DNA of 64,000 nt from Gnomoniopsis sp. IMI 355080 (GCA_027946555.1 JAPEVC010000199.1:1-64000), one strand, 5' to 3'; numbered from the stretch's first letter, positions 1 through 13,100 are shown. Numbers and translations are program-made. The notes: a model not told the origin generated them from the letters alone.

Positions 1-77
<77 letters not shown>

Positions 78-1558
78 GCCTGATTCGTTCGCAGTCTTGC
101 CAGCATCTGAAGTCGGATTGATGGAGCCGACGTCATCTGGTTCGGTTAAGACTGTCAACTCGGGGCGATTCTCTTGAAACCATTTCAATGCTATCTCTGC
201 AGCCTTGACCGATTTGAAACGAACTCTATATCCTAGCTGGGGGCTCAACTCTTCCACCATAATTCGTGAACGGACATCAGCCCGGGTGAGATAGGGCCCC
301 ACGGATTGGGGGTCCGGGATCCTGTTATCCAGCGTGGACAATTGACACAAAGTCAAGATCCTAAACTGAAATGTTCCAGGGGGTATCGTTCCAGCAGCCA
401 CATCAAGCTTGGCTTGACGAACCGTGCAGTCTTTGGTAGCGTTTGTCGTGCTGTCTTTGGTCGTCACTACCAATTCTCCAGACTCTATCTTGTCCATAAC
501 TTGGCGTGCTGCAGAGCTGTTGAAGAATTCGAACCAGCAGTCTCGACCCATGTAACCACAGTCATAGATTGCCCCCGGCGTGAATGTGCTAAAGGCTCTG
601 CAGATTTTCCACAGATTGACCCAAGGTGGCAGGCCATATAATTTGACAATCCTGGTCCGAGCACCGATGTCTGCCTTCTCGGCAGCCTTCTGAAGAATCC
701 TGTTGTTGGTCTTAGCCGCAGCAGTGTGACGGGTGATTGGCCGAGCCTCCTCTTTCGACTTTGGCCTGTCAGTCGCACTCTTCATACGTTCGTCTCTTTC
801 TTTTTGTTCCCTCTCCCTTTCTTCTCTCTCCCTTTTCTTTCTCTGCTTTAGCATTCTTTCTTTTAGCTCTCTTCCCTTCAGTTCTCTCTCTTTTTGCTCT
901 CTCTCCTTTTGTTCTCTCTTCTTTTGCTCTATTTCTCTTTGCCTTTGCTTCTTGAGAAGATTGTCTATCTCTTTCTGGGCTTTCTTTATGGCGTCTTCGG
1001 TCCGCTGCTTCATGCTCCTTGCCCCTGTCGCATCTTCAACGGTTGCTTGGGCTCGAAAAGCCGCCTGTCCTTGGCTCATACGTTTTCTAATTTCCTGGTC
1101 GATGATTGCCTTACGGCCGTTGGCGTGTATAATTTTAAAAGCCTCATATAGATCCAAAATCTGAAGTAGAGAGAAGCAGTCAACGGGCTTGTAAATCACA
1201 GGCGGGGAGTTGGGGAGCTGACCTCCTGCCACTTCGCCCTGGCGACTGGATCTTTGCCTATTCTGTCTGGATGGTAGATCTTGCTTTGTTCGTAGAAATC
1301 TTTCTTAATATCTTCAAAGGGCGTAAGCTTGGGCATGCCGAGCTTGTCATACCACCCCTCAACTTCCTCTCTCGTAGGCTTGGCAGCCGGGTTTCGGGCT
1401 GGATGGTGGTTCCATCGTAGCAGCGATGGAAGCACGAGCCTCGCGTGGCTTCTTTCGGGGTGCTTGAGGTTCGTTGAGCGGGGCGCAACGAAGGAGATCG
1501 AGGAGATACGGTGCCTGGCTGGTGCAAAGAGCCCGAGCGAAGGAGAGAGGCTCACCAT
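1..1558 (-). CDS. J-domain / coiled-coil / RRM-like protein, 3' end outside window
   Basis: Exons on the minus strand are 1558-1223 and 1160-1 (continuing beyond the window), with a 62-nt intron at 1161-1222. The N-terminus (MVSLSPSLGLFAPARHR...) is basic and Ser-rich, compatible with a mitochondrial presequence. A J domain follows at about residues 65-145, starting at EVEGWYDKLGMP, with an intact HPD in IYHPDR and a helix III that continues across the intron. Next is a Lys/Glu/Arg-rich coiled coil (about residues 185-250). Then comes an RRM-like fold pattern (RIVKLYGLPPW ... CWFEFFNSSAARQVM) and a second alpha/beta segment, and finally an all-GAT poly-Asp tract at the window edge. The intact HPD suggests it can stimulate an Hsp70 ATPase (family knowledge); the partner and location are inference. 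It is a clear paralogue of the divergent gene that starts at 1858. Confidence 0.8.
3..77 (-). repeat. Pure (GAT)25 trinucleotide repeat encoding poly-Asp
   Basis: Twenty-five uninterrupted GAT codons on the minus strand (ATC on plus), in frame with the J-domain gene after ...NESG. No GAC interruptions are present. The tract reaches the window edge, so its full length is unknown. Pure repeats of this kind are usually length-polymorphic. Confidence 0.95.
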
Positions 1559-1857
1559 GACACACCCAGTCGGTCACGCAAGGTTTAGGCACCGCGGGGG
1601 GATCCTCGAGGTTGGAGCTTCCAGGTCCACAGGGTCCAACGCTAAGAATAACGTTGCTCCAGCGCGCTTCGGCCCGCTTCGGCCCTGCAAACTCAATTGA
1701 CAGGGGTCCAAATTCCTTTTCTATTTCGCGACGCTTCCCAGAGCTGAGAGAACCCCACGTACCTCCAGGTAGCTCGGTACCTACCTAGTAGTATTTAGGC
1801 GTCGGGATGTGGCCCCGGGGAGCCTCACCCAAACCTCATGTAAGGTTTCCTTGCAGC
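1559..1857. promoter_or_regulatory. Shared promoter of the divergent J-domain pair
   Basis: About 300 bp separate the two divergent start codons. A TACCTACCTAGTA-type word lies near 1781-1793. No TATA box was assigned with confidence. The arrangement fits a bidirectional promoter, but that is inference. Confidence 0.4.
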
Positions 1858-3534
1858 ATGAAGACAGGCCTTCTTCGCACGCGTGTGCTCCATTCCTCCG
1901 CAGCGTCATGGTATCGCCCGCCATTTATCCTTCTTTGCGCTTCCTCGAGTTGGTGTCTGGGCGACCTTCACACACAGAGGGCCACTGCTGCACGGTCGCT
2001 CTTCACCCAGCAGAAGAGACGCAATCATCATCGTACTCCATACCAGTTCCCACCCCCGACAATCATAGAGGTTCAGGAATGGTACAATACTCTCAATCTG
2101 CACCCAGGAGCCAGTCCTGAACAAATCAAAACCGCACACAGGAAGCTGGTGATGAAGGTCAACACAGATCATGACAGGACCCGAGACAAGGCTATTTTTA
2201 CAAGTGTCAGTCACATTCACAGCTCTATCTCCCAAAATCTTTACTTGTATGCAACAGTATCCAATGTCGCCCAAATCTAGGTCAACGCCGCACGATATGG
2301 ACTGGAGGACTTGATGAAAAAACATTCGAAAGTATATGAGACATACGTAAATATTTTGCGGCCTAACAAGCCGAATGCTGTCGCTACTCAGCCGCCTCGT
2401 TCGTCATCACCACATCCAAACCCAGCCGAGAGCTTGTCCGAGAAATGGCGCAAAGAAGAAGCTGCGAAAGAAGCCTGGCAAAGGAAGCAGGACAGGGCGA
2501 GAGAAGCTGCTCTGAACCAGGCAAAACAGAGAAAGACGGAGACAGCCTCGGAGCGTCGAGATCCCTTCTATCACGAACAGCCTTGGCAACGTACTTCACC
2601 TTCACCTAGACAGGGGCAGCGCCAGAAGCAGACAAGTAGGCCCTCTGCGTCACAGGAGCCCAAAGACCAGGGTGAAGCCCAAAAGTCCAGCGGCAAAGAC
2701 TGGAGTGAAGCCAATGCAGGCCAAAGGAAGAAACACTGCTCTGACAGGCCTCGGATACCTAGAGAGGAAGTGTATCAGCAGCCAAAAGCCTCAACGGCTA
2801 CACCGTTCGAGGTCTACAAAGATTCGCTGAAACGGAGACTTGTCGTTATCCATGGACTGCGAATGGGTACTTCGGAGAAGCATATCTATGATGCCCTCTT
2901 AGAAGTCAGACCAGGAGCTGTGGCTCAGTTGAAGCTTTTGGGAACGAGCGCATGGATTGAGTTCTACTGGGCAGGAGAGGCCTCGAAACTCCAGATGCTC
3001 ATCTCTACGCAAAAGCTGCGCGTCTATGAGAAGCTAATTAGTGACGCCACGGTAGAAATATCACCGTTGGAATTCCCACCATTACTCACGTCGCGGGTCT
3101 TGAGAATAGTGCATCCTGACTATAGTATCACAAAAGAAGACGTGAGGGATCTCATGTTTCACCTCCGCCAACATGGTGTCGACTCACCAATGGAGACGAG
3201 GCTTGAAAGCAAGTCGCTCATTGGGGAAGTCCTCAGGGTCGAATACGCCTCTTGGAGGGGACAAGCCGAAACTGCCAAGGCGGTCATTGAGTGCACGAGA
3301 CACAGGCTCTTGGTGAGATACCTTCCAGATCCCTGTGCTACGCCATCTCCTGTGGAGACGGGCACCGCAGCCTTTAAAGACGCGCTTGCGGGGAATCGAC
3401 CAGAGCTGCTGAGGGCATGGTTGATAAGACATGGTCTTATTGCCGTCAAATGGTGGGTTGCTATTTATCTGGCTACGATGCTCTGGTCATCATTGAATCC
3501 CAAGGAGAAAGAAAGTCCGAGTCAGAACTTGTGA
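1858..3534 (+). CDS. J-like protein with degenerate HPD, coiled coil, RRM-like region and C-terminal membrane segment
   Basis: Exons are 1858-2205 and 2281-3534, with a 75-nt intron at 2206-2280; the product is 533 aa. An in-frame ATG at 1807 is an alternative start. The one at 1858 (MKTGLLRTRVLHSS) gives a typical mitochondrial-presequence-like N-terminus. The J-like domain (about residues 70-130) starts at EVQEWYNTLNLHPG, but the HPD position reads VNTDHD, so the His and Pro needed for Hsp70 stimulation are missing. A charged linker rich in Lys, Glu and Arg follows. Next is an RRM-like pattern (RRLVVIHGLRMG ... AWIEFYWAGEAS) and a second alpha/beta repeat. Near the end is a hydrophobic helix (VKWWVAIYLATMLW) that could anchor it in a membrane. 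Domain order and spacing match the divergent neighbour, so the two are tandem paralogues. Function is unknown; a J-like protein without cochaperone activity is the best reading. Confidence 0.78.
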
Positions 3535-4876
3535 AGGCTAGAAGTACCAGAACTTTCCATCCTCTCAATGGAAAGTCAATGGCGGAGATGGCTGGAATGG
3601 TCACGTTCTGAGGATTCCCGCGTCACACCGAATGTCAAGGGAAACGACGACAGCGAGGCACAAAGACAATCAACCTGAAGAGGCCTAGGTGCAACAAAAT
3701 CATCGTCGTGGGGCTAAATATTCGGCTATGCGGACGACATAGACGAGAACAGCTTGACTTATACCGAAGACCCTAGGGCAGCTGTGCTACGAGAGTCCCT
3801 ATCTTCTGAGAGAGAGTACTGAATTCGAATGTCGAGGAGAGATTGAAGCCTGAAAAGGTTCACCACGCAGTGAAGCTCGAGCACGTGGCCTATATGAAAG
3901 CGCCAGTTTATAGACACAGAAACACACGATGCCATTAATATCGACAGATAGCATGTAGTAGAAGGTGCCTACTAAAGACGAATGAATTCATAATGCACAA
4001 GTATACGACCAAGATATTAGAGGAGATATGTCTGTATTCGAAATATTGCACATTTCAACACCGAGATCAGATTCTCGCCACTTGCAACATGTTTTCGAAT
4101 CGATCTCACGCGCCTGCGGCCGAACGTTGGCGCGCCGTCGGGAGTATTCAAGACCAGGAGCTCCTATCCCGGACACAAAGGTATACTTCTATCATTCTTC
4201 GCTGAAAGTTGGGTCAATTGGTGCCTTATGAATGGGTCCTAGGGCGCATCTTTTCGAAATCAGACATAAGTTGGTATTGTTGATATTATTCAGAACCTTG
4301 GTGGATAGTAGAAAGGGCATATATTGGTCGCCATGCCAAAGTTGTCCTCCTAGCAACTGTTACCAGACTACTTGCAACATCCACATCCAACCCCCTCCAC
4401 CGCCCCGAGATCGCGAAGCTTGGACTCCTTGGCGCTTGTGGTTTAGCAATGATAGTAGGTTAGGGGCTAAGAATGATCTTCTAGACGTATTCCCCTTCTG
4501 AATAGAACTCTCTTCAACTTGGTGCGTACGGTACCTTGCAGGCATCTCTCTGCACCTGTCCAGCCCGGCAATCGCTCTTGGAGGCGGCCGGAGGTGGATC
4601 ACGTCATCTCCACTCTCTCCACTGCCCTGAATCGTTCGTCGAATTGCATGGTATTATTATTATTGTCCGGGAATAAAGATAACTTTTCGGTGAACCTCTT
4701 CCTTCTTCAAGTCAATAATACTCCTTTAATATCGTCCTCCAGACCTAATCGAATTGAAGGTGCCAAACATGCTACTGCGCATGGAGCCCGTCATTTTCCA
4801 ATAACCCAACTTCGTTCCTTTTCTAATTCGTCGTGTTTGACAAGTATAGCCGCTCGTCCAAAGCAGTCAGCCAGCC
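3535..4876. other. Intergenic region, no gene recognised
   Basis: Both strands contain only short open frames (under about 100 codons) with no recognisable domain. The last 70 bases before 4877 are pyrimidine-rich and probably 5' UTR of the transporter gene. Confidence 0.6.
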
Positions 4877-7133
4877 ATGTCAACTCACGACAATGGTGCT
4901 GCCACCGGCGGCGAGTCCTTGCCTCTGCCGAACAATCTACATTCGGCCTCTGGCTCTGGGCAATCCGCCGGTCCGCGCTTGCTCAACATGGTCAATGGCC
5001 TCAAGAAGAGGTTCTCACAAAACGACACGGCGTCACCATCCCAAGCCGGCTCGGCTCCTCCTCAAGGCCCAAAGTGGTGGAAGATTCGCCTCTTTCAGGG
5101 TATGGTCAACGACGTTCGTCGTCGAGCGCCATACTATTTGAGTGACTGGGTGGATGCGTGGGATTATCGTGTTGTACCAGCAACCATCTACATGTATTTT
5201 GCAAAGTATGCCAAAACACCATCAATTATGTCCCCTATATTGCAGCCGTCCTGGAATCATACAAAACTGCCATCACAGCACAGTCTCCTTGCCACGTGTG
5301 TTTCTAGGGGCCCTCATTTAGTCCCATGGCTTTCAAAACGATACTGGGACTCTGGCTTACCATTACAACAGCATCCTTCCCGCATTGGCTTTCTCGCTGG
5401 ACATGTTCACCAGAACACACTCAAACTATGGCGTAAATGAGGTCCTCCTCTCCTCAGTCCTCGGCTCCTTCGTATTCTCCCTCATCGCCTGCCAGCCTCT
5501 TGTAATAGTCGGCGTCACAGGCCCTATCACCGTCTTCAACTACACCGTCTACGACATCATCACACCAACAGGCACCAACTACCTCGCCTTCATGACCTGG
5601 ATTGGCCTCTGGTCGCTGGTCATGCACTGGGTGCTAGCCATCACCAACTCGTGTAACTGGCTACGATACGTCACGCGCTTCCCTTGTGACATCTTCGGCT
5701 TCTACGTCGCCTGGATCTATCTGCAGAAGGGCGTCCAGATCTTGGTGCTGCTAGGCGACGCTGAGCCGTTCTACCTGAGCACGATGGCAGCTATCCTTGT
5801 ATTCGCTATCGCGTACTTTAGTAGCGAACTGGGAAACAGCACGCTATTCCACCACTACGTAAGGGTATTCATCAAGGATTATGGCACACCGCTCACCGTG
5901 ATTTTCTTTTCGGGATTTGTGCATATCGGGAGGATGAAGGAGGTCCAGCTTGAATACCTGCCCACGAGCACGGCATTTTTTCCAACGCAAGATCGGAGCT
6001 GGCTAGTCGACTTTTGGAACATTGGTGTATCTGATGTCTTCCTGGCGATCCCATTCGCTATTCTGTTGACTATTCTGTTTTGGTTCGATCACAACGGTAA
6101 GCTTCACTTCATCTATCACTTGACTTCCCCTACTGAAAATAGCTCGGTAGTTTCATCCCTCATCGCCCAAGGCACCGAGTTCCCACTCAAAAAGCCGGCC
6201 GGTTTCCATTGGGACCTCTTCCTACTTGGTCTTACCACTGGCGTAGCTGGAATCCTAGGCCTCCCTTTCCCCAATGGCCTGATTCCCCAAGCTCCGTTCC
6301 ACACCGAATCACTGTGCGTCACGAAAGTCGTCCATGATAATGACGAGGGCGGCGACAACAAAGGCCACTGGGAGCTCAAGCGCACGCACGTGGTCGAGCA
6401 GCGCGTGTCCAACCTCGCACAGGGACTCCTGACCCTCGGAACCATGACCGGTCCGTTGCTCGTTGTCCTCCATCTCATTCCGCAGGGCGTTCTGGCCGGG
6501 CTATTCTTCATCATGGGCTATCAGGCGCTCGAGGGCAATGGCATTACGGCCAAGATTTTATTCCTTGTGAGAGACAAGTCTCTCACCGACAAGGGCAACC
6601 CACTCAACAAGATCGAGCGGCGGGCTGCCATTTGGTGGTTTGTTGCGATCGAGATCATTGGGTTTGGCGCGACATTTGCTATCACACAAACGGTCGCTGC
6701 CGTAGGCTTTCCAGTCTTCATTCTGGCGCTGATTCCTGTGCGAGCACTGCTGCTGCCCAAATTGTTCACCTCCTTGGAGCTCAGTATCCTCGATGGACCC
6801 ACAGCAAGTCCATTCACCATGGAAAGTGTCGGGGGCTCCTATGGAAGCGACGCAATGAACGTTGAAGAAAGTCACTCACCTAGCATTGCGAGCAATGGCA
6901 ATGAGACGTCGGGGAACAATGCTGGAGGAGGACTGTTCAGGGCCGAGGAGAACGCCGGCTCGCAGGAGGAACTGGCGGAGTTGGGCGAGAACAAAGGTGT
7001 GAGGCTGTCGACTTCGTCCGGGCCGAGGAGGAGAAACAGCGCCATTGCGGGGGCAGATGACGGGGATGCGGTGGAGATGAGGAATTTAGGGGTTAATAGG
7101 AGACATCCATCGGGCAAAACCAGTGACGCTTAG
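4877..7133 (+). CDS. bor1: SLC4 / Bor1-type anion (bicarbonate/borate) transporter
   Basis: Exons are 4877-5205, 5372-6096 and 6151-7133, giving 678 aa. Intron 1 (166 nt) splices FA|N to give FANILPALAFSLDM, and intron 2 (54 nt) gives FDHN|VSSLIAQG. The second intron is a multiple of three and stop-free, so unspliced RNA stays in frame. The protein has a hydrophilic N-terminus of about 100 residues, then a polytopic core (about 105-570) with SLC4 signatures such as CQPLVIVGVTGPITVFNYTV and GLPFPNGLIPQAPFHTESL, and a long Ser/Gly/Glu-rich tail. In yeast and plants this family exports borate or transports bicarbonate at the plasma or vacuolar membrane. The substrate here is inferred from the family only. 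Confidence 0.9.
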
Positions 7134-10100
7134 TGGTGTTGACCCTGTCGTCCCTCGGGGTCAAGATCTGTCTGCTGGTAGGGTTGCTGCCTACTATCGG
7201 ACAGTAGGAAATATAACGTAGAGCCGTTCCGCTGTATTAGAGGTTACTAGACACATAGAGCGGTGTGGTCAGGGTAGACTGTCTGAGTATATAGTGTAAC
7301 ACAATTGGAAGCACACTCGTGTTATTGTGCCATTGTAATATCAAGTGTAATTGGTGTCTCTGACGGTGGAAAAGAAGATGGAAATTCTGCATTTTATGAT
7401 ATCGATTCAACTGTCTTGCATTCGATTGGCTATGCATAAACATCGTTCCCCGTCTGTCACGAAAGATCGTGCCTTGGAGCCCTAGTTGTTCAAACAAGGA
7501 CTGTTTACTTCAACTGGGTACAATTTAGCGAAACTCTCAACACACGAGGCTATCTATCACCACAGAACCCCGCCTCTCAGACCACTGTTGATGAAGAAGC
7601 ATCTACGGTGGTTGACTCTTCAAGAACCATCTTGTCTTGTTCCCAAAGCCTCCCATCCTCTATCTATCTGTTCTTTCATGGTCTGGTCAATCGGTCCCGA
7701 CCTCGCCTTGCTGCTGGCCTACTAGTCTCAATTTCTGCAGATAGCATTTCAGACTCTTGCTCGTTCAAGCCATGCCAAACTCAAGAACGCACCCTCCTCT
7801 CCATATGTGTTCTTGAATAATGGAAGTTTCATCTCATATCATAATCGAATAGCAGCTGCCATCGTGGTGGTTAGCGCAAGTTGGCCTATCCGTCAGGTGT
7901 CAGTCTCGCGGAATGGAAAAGGCCTTTGAACTAATTAGGTCGATGTACCGGAGAACGGAGCAAAGTCGACAAGTTTATGCTTAAACATATATCCACACAC
8001 AGAATGGCTCAGGGTCCCGATGTGATTTGTGGTGACAACACCTCATTCGGGTTGAGGATGGACGACGATGTAAATGAATATTTCCATTGTGTCGTGCTCG
8101 CCTCGGGGCCTCGAACGGCGCCACGGTAAATCATTTTCCAAACAGCGCGTGTTTTCCACTTCTTATGCTTACTCGGTACGGAATTTCCAATCATCGGAAA
8201 ACCTGCTTGTGTTGCTTTGTAGTAGCTACGATAGCACCGCTTGAAGGTCACGTTGATTTTTGGGCTCTGGCTCTTTGGTATTGCAAGTACATTATGTCAA
8301 GTAAAAATGAACCTTGAGTCATAATACGTCTAGATGCCATGGTTCAATTCAATAATGATGAGGGCGGACTTGGTTAATCGTGTGCCGCTTCAAGATACTC
8401 AGCATCTTGCCCTCTTGATCTCGCCTTTCTTCTTGTTACTTGGTCATATTCTACCTGATTATGCTTTCAAGGGGCTTTTCGAAGTAAGGACGTGCTGGGA
8501 ACACATGATAGAGACTAGTAGTATCTATGTGATTGGTAAGATACATCTGGTCGTGTGCAAAAGTCTTAGTGACTTCATACATCAGAAACTATAACGAAGA
8601 CATTCTGAGAGGTGTTTTGGTCACTCAGCACTTGTTGGAAAGGTCCTCAACTGCAATCAGATTGAGATGTGATCAATAAACATGCCCAGGAGTTGATCTA
8701 TCCACCAGCGATCACTTGATTATCAAGCCATGCTCACAGTGCATATTTGAACGGCTGCATTCAAGTAGCCTAGGCTTGAAGATCAAGGAAGCTAAAGGAA
8801 GCTCAAGGTGGCGGTTGATGGAGAAATGTCATCAAGATATTACTGCACATGAAGCCACAGCGAGCACTCTAACTGCGCCGACTGAGTGGCTTGCATCCCG
8901 CTTCTGCGATTGTCAATTGTGAGACTGGTGCAGTAGACGCATAAACTCAGCCGTCCAGCAACATTTTCTACATCTCCTGGTGTGCATCCAGTGAAAAACT
9001 CGAGAAGATTAGGCTCGAAGAGTAACCACACGTCCAATCGCTGAGCAAGCCCGGCAAGGGCCACCACCACAACCGTCCCATGATCAACAACTTTGGTGTT
9101 CTCCAGAAGCAAGCTCTTACAACACTGTCTCGGCGCGGGTCAAGCCACGCTTTGCTTTCGGCCGACCGAGTCGCGCTCTCCTCCCGCACTGGGTTGGCGA
9201 AGGATGGCTGACCCTCCGAGGGGTTCACGATAACCGAGCTGCGAGATCCCTATGGGCTGAGCCGAGACAGCTTTCACAAGATTGCGCACTCAGCGCTTCT
9301 GAGCTCTCTTGAAGGGCAAGAAGCGGTCCCATCGGCTTTTCCCCAAACTGGGTCAAGGCTCCCTCCTTGTTTCTCTTTGCGAGGTGCTACAGCGTCGAGT
9401 ACCGTGGTACCAAAAAAAAGATAATGAGACATGTGCGTCAGCTCGACAACACCTGCCCGGTAAACTAATGGCGGTTATAGGGACGGAACTTTCCCCCGTT
9501 CCAGTGGCTACTGGGCCAACTTCTACGCCTCAGACAAAAAAAAAGGTGAGGCACATGGACACCATCAAGCCATTGTGCGTCGTCGAGACACACCGGTCAC
9601 ATGGGATATGATTCATGAACAGGCGGGAATCTCAGACACAACGCCATCTGGACCCTGCAGAATTACAGCCTGATTTCGTAAAGAGCGTGGCAATTTCACG
9701 ACGATCCAGCGACGACTTCAGCCCACATGTGAACCACTGCCGCGCCGTCTTACCAAGCTTCTATCACATCCAAGCAGGCCAAGAAGGTTTCTCGAATATG
9801 ACGGGCCATTGCGACTCGTCATTCAGAGATGTGGAGTCGAAGAAGCAAACGTTTATGCCGATACGGTCTCCTCCAATTACACCACCCTGACCAGCTGGAT
9901 CCCGCAAAACGTTTTCGATATGTGAATTATCCAAGCAATGTCTTGACAAAGCCTGGACCCAGCAGCCATGCCGCGGGATACCCTGAAGCAAATCGAACAA
10001 GCGGGGACCATCACCTTTTCGTGTCAACATGTTTCTGGAAAGTTCCTTTGGGACAAGATTGGTCAGAGCAGGGCGTGGTAAGGCTATACCCACAATTGTG

Positions 10101-13100
10101 AAGTAAGTTATTTGAATTACACACGGGCCGATGACCAAATGCTAGGCGGTTGGTGGGGATGTTTCATGGGACACATTACGCCGTGCACGCTATACATACG
10201 GCTCACAGAGCCGGAACAGCCGTATGCACGTTGAAGGGATCGTGATGCGCAGACTCGATCACTTTTTCCCGACATCCCGCTTTTCGCCTTCAATCTTCGC
10301 TGAGACGCTGGTATCTACCATAGTATTGCCTATCACTCGGGGCAGGCTCCCAGGACTTGGAACGTTTTGCAGTCCCATTTAGATGGCAGTCGAGCTTGCC
10401 CTCCCCGATACTCCCCGACTGGGCAGACGGCCAACAATGCCGCACATTGAAACTTATAGGATCCCTTTGGCTTCAGTAGAGTTTATCCACTGTGGAGTAT
10501 ATGCAGAAGGCTTGCATCTTGCAGGTTCCTCGTGATTGCTGCACTTGCAGACTGAACGTCATGTGTACCCTACCTACGTTGAAGTGAAGTGACTGTGACT
10601 GAAGGCCCAGCCATGCCCTTGTACATTTAGCCGCGCTGGTAGCCCAGCAGAAGAAACATCCTATCCGATGGTGTGACCCTTTTGCCACTGGGTAGCGAAA
10701 GACCCTTGGTCTGCGCATCGAAAGATGGTTGAGCCTTGGGAGAGGACCGGAGGTATTTTGATTGTGTCCCTTCTATTCCAGAAGTAATCTCTGGAATCGA
10801 AAGGTCCTTGCAGGTGGTTTGCGACAACAAGATGCTTGTAGCTCAAACTGTCGGTAGAAGCAACACAGTGCCGCGCTGAATCTCAGCACGCTTGTGCTTG
10901 GACGCGGAACAGGGCACATTACATCCTGTAATCCTGAGCTGTGCAGCTGCGGCTGCAGAAGGAGGCTCTGCATGCTGTTGGCTGGTCTAGCACAACGCCT
11001 GCACCGGAGATGATGTGTGACAGATCACGAAATACCGGCATGTTGCTGTGCAGAAAGACGATGTCCAGCTGCACGGGCAGGAACTCTAGCATCGGAGGCT
11101 TTTCGACGCTTTGCGATGATGATACGCAGCCCATGCATACAAGATGCCCCCAAATCAACCATAATAAACACGAGGCTGTTGCGGTCAACACCAAGGCTTT
11201 GTGGGGTACAAGACACCCGTATTTCCTAGACTTGTGACTCGTCTGTCAAACGAACTGTGAGGCCCCAGTCATACTGCATAAAATATCGAGATGAGTAGAG
11301 CAGGTCTAGATTGATGCTCGGACGTCCTTCCGCCTGCAAAGCTGGAGGTGGAGTCGCGCTCATCCGATTTGGCACATGTCAGGCTAGCGAGCAACCTGCA
11401 GGCCATATGTTGTGATGATTCTGGTACAGAGACTCATCGGCACCTGCAGGATGGCAGGTGTCGTGACCATAGACTCGGATTTTGACCAGACCATCTCAAG
11501 TCTAGGACACGGGATTCAGTGCTGCAAGCGTATAAGCCCGTCACGCTTTGGATCTTCAGTGACGTCGTCTTGAAGCAGCTGGACGCACATATTCTCCGGG
11601 AATATTTATCCCGGCAGCGTTTGTACCCGGCCTTGCTCTAGATCACCATGGGAGCGCGCGCGCCACACAGCTCAACGGCAATGGTGGAGGATCATCACCG
11701 GCCCAGCCTCTCAGCTCATTGGATGCTGGTGACGGACTGCTGCAGTGCTGAGCCATGGACAGCAAGTTATCGCTCGCAAGAGCAAGCCACGCCCAGAAAA
11801 CTCGTACGAGCAAGGCGTGGATGCCGGCGGAATGGATTCCCCCAGGCAGTATAGAGAGGCGGCACGCCCTGCAGCCAGCCGATGTTGTCCAGCTTCAGAT
11901 AAGGTGGCAGTGGCCGTGTTGCCTGGCCGCACGTGGTGTGCGTCCGATCTTTGCATGAAGACTCATCCAGTCGCGGGCATTTGTTTTGGCAGTGTGGATC
12001 TTGTTTTCTAATTCCAGATCACAGTTGTCAGTTCGGGAACAAGATTGTCTTGTCCATCGAACAGGGCAGGGAGAGGCCTTGCTGCCAATCAAACATCATC
12101 GGGTTGAAGTAACAGTGACTTTGAGGGGCGAAGCAAGCGTTCGACTGCGATGGGGGATAGCAAGACGCGCGCTGGCGCGGGTCGCGGTAAACAAGCAAGC
12201 GCCTTGCCCTGCCGTTTTGCTTCTTTTAGCAAGAGGCCAAGAGTTGATGAGGGTGGCTTGCCCATGGACCCGGACCGCATCAGATCCGGGACGCTGAAGA
12301 AACAGATAGATTATACAACGTTTTCAAGAACGTGGAGATGGTTTCGCATGATTGTTCCTGGACGAGCCGCACTTGCAGGCAAAACAGGCAGAACAGGCCG
12401 ACCGAGGCTCAAGGCTGCGGGCAAACGGCCTGTAGATGTTCCCGCCGGCTTGTGAGGTGTGTGTCTTTGGCACTTCGTCTGGTAAATGTGCCAAAGGGGA
12501 AATCTTATTAGCGGGATAAGCCGAAATGGGATCCCAATTCCAATTGTTTTCGCACTTTCTTCACACCACTCTGGCTGTGCCCCGCCTTGTCAGACTTCGT
12601 GCGTCTCAGATTCTGATAACGCACATGGCTTTTGTTGCCAACCTCACAAGCTCGCAGCGCCGGTAAGTGCATTGCCCGCGCATTGCCCGCGTACCTGATC
12701 TACAGCTGCTTTTGCTACAAGAGTTTATTAGTCTGCAGGAACCGAGGGCTGCATGACCAACGGCCGCAGGAACTCACCAACTGACTTGTGAACTTTAACC
12801 CAACCATGAACTAGAGCCAGCCTTCCCGCAAATAGCCTCATTCTAGTGGCCAAGTGTGCTTCTTCTCGTTTCATCGTTTGCGCGGCGCAGTGGGCGCAGC
12901 CGCAGAATGTTGGCTGTAGGATCCGCGGGGTAAACGGTCCAGCGCGCGGCTGGTACACGGCATGTGGACCATATGCTTTTTTTGGTGTTGGTGTGGCCCA
13001 AGCCCAAAACAAAAAAAGGAAAGAAAAAGGTTCCCATGGAAGCAGGGAATGCCCGCATTTCATGGGTCCGTGTCAAGAGATCGTCCCGCCATGGAAATCA

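Noticed and set aside
1..76. A telomere or centromere repeat at the window edge
   Set aside because: The repeat is GAT/ATC, in frame with a coding exon, and not TTAGGG-like.
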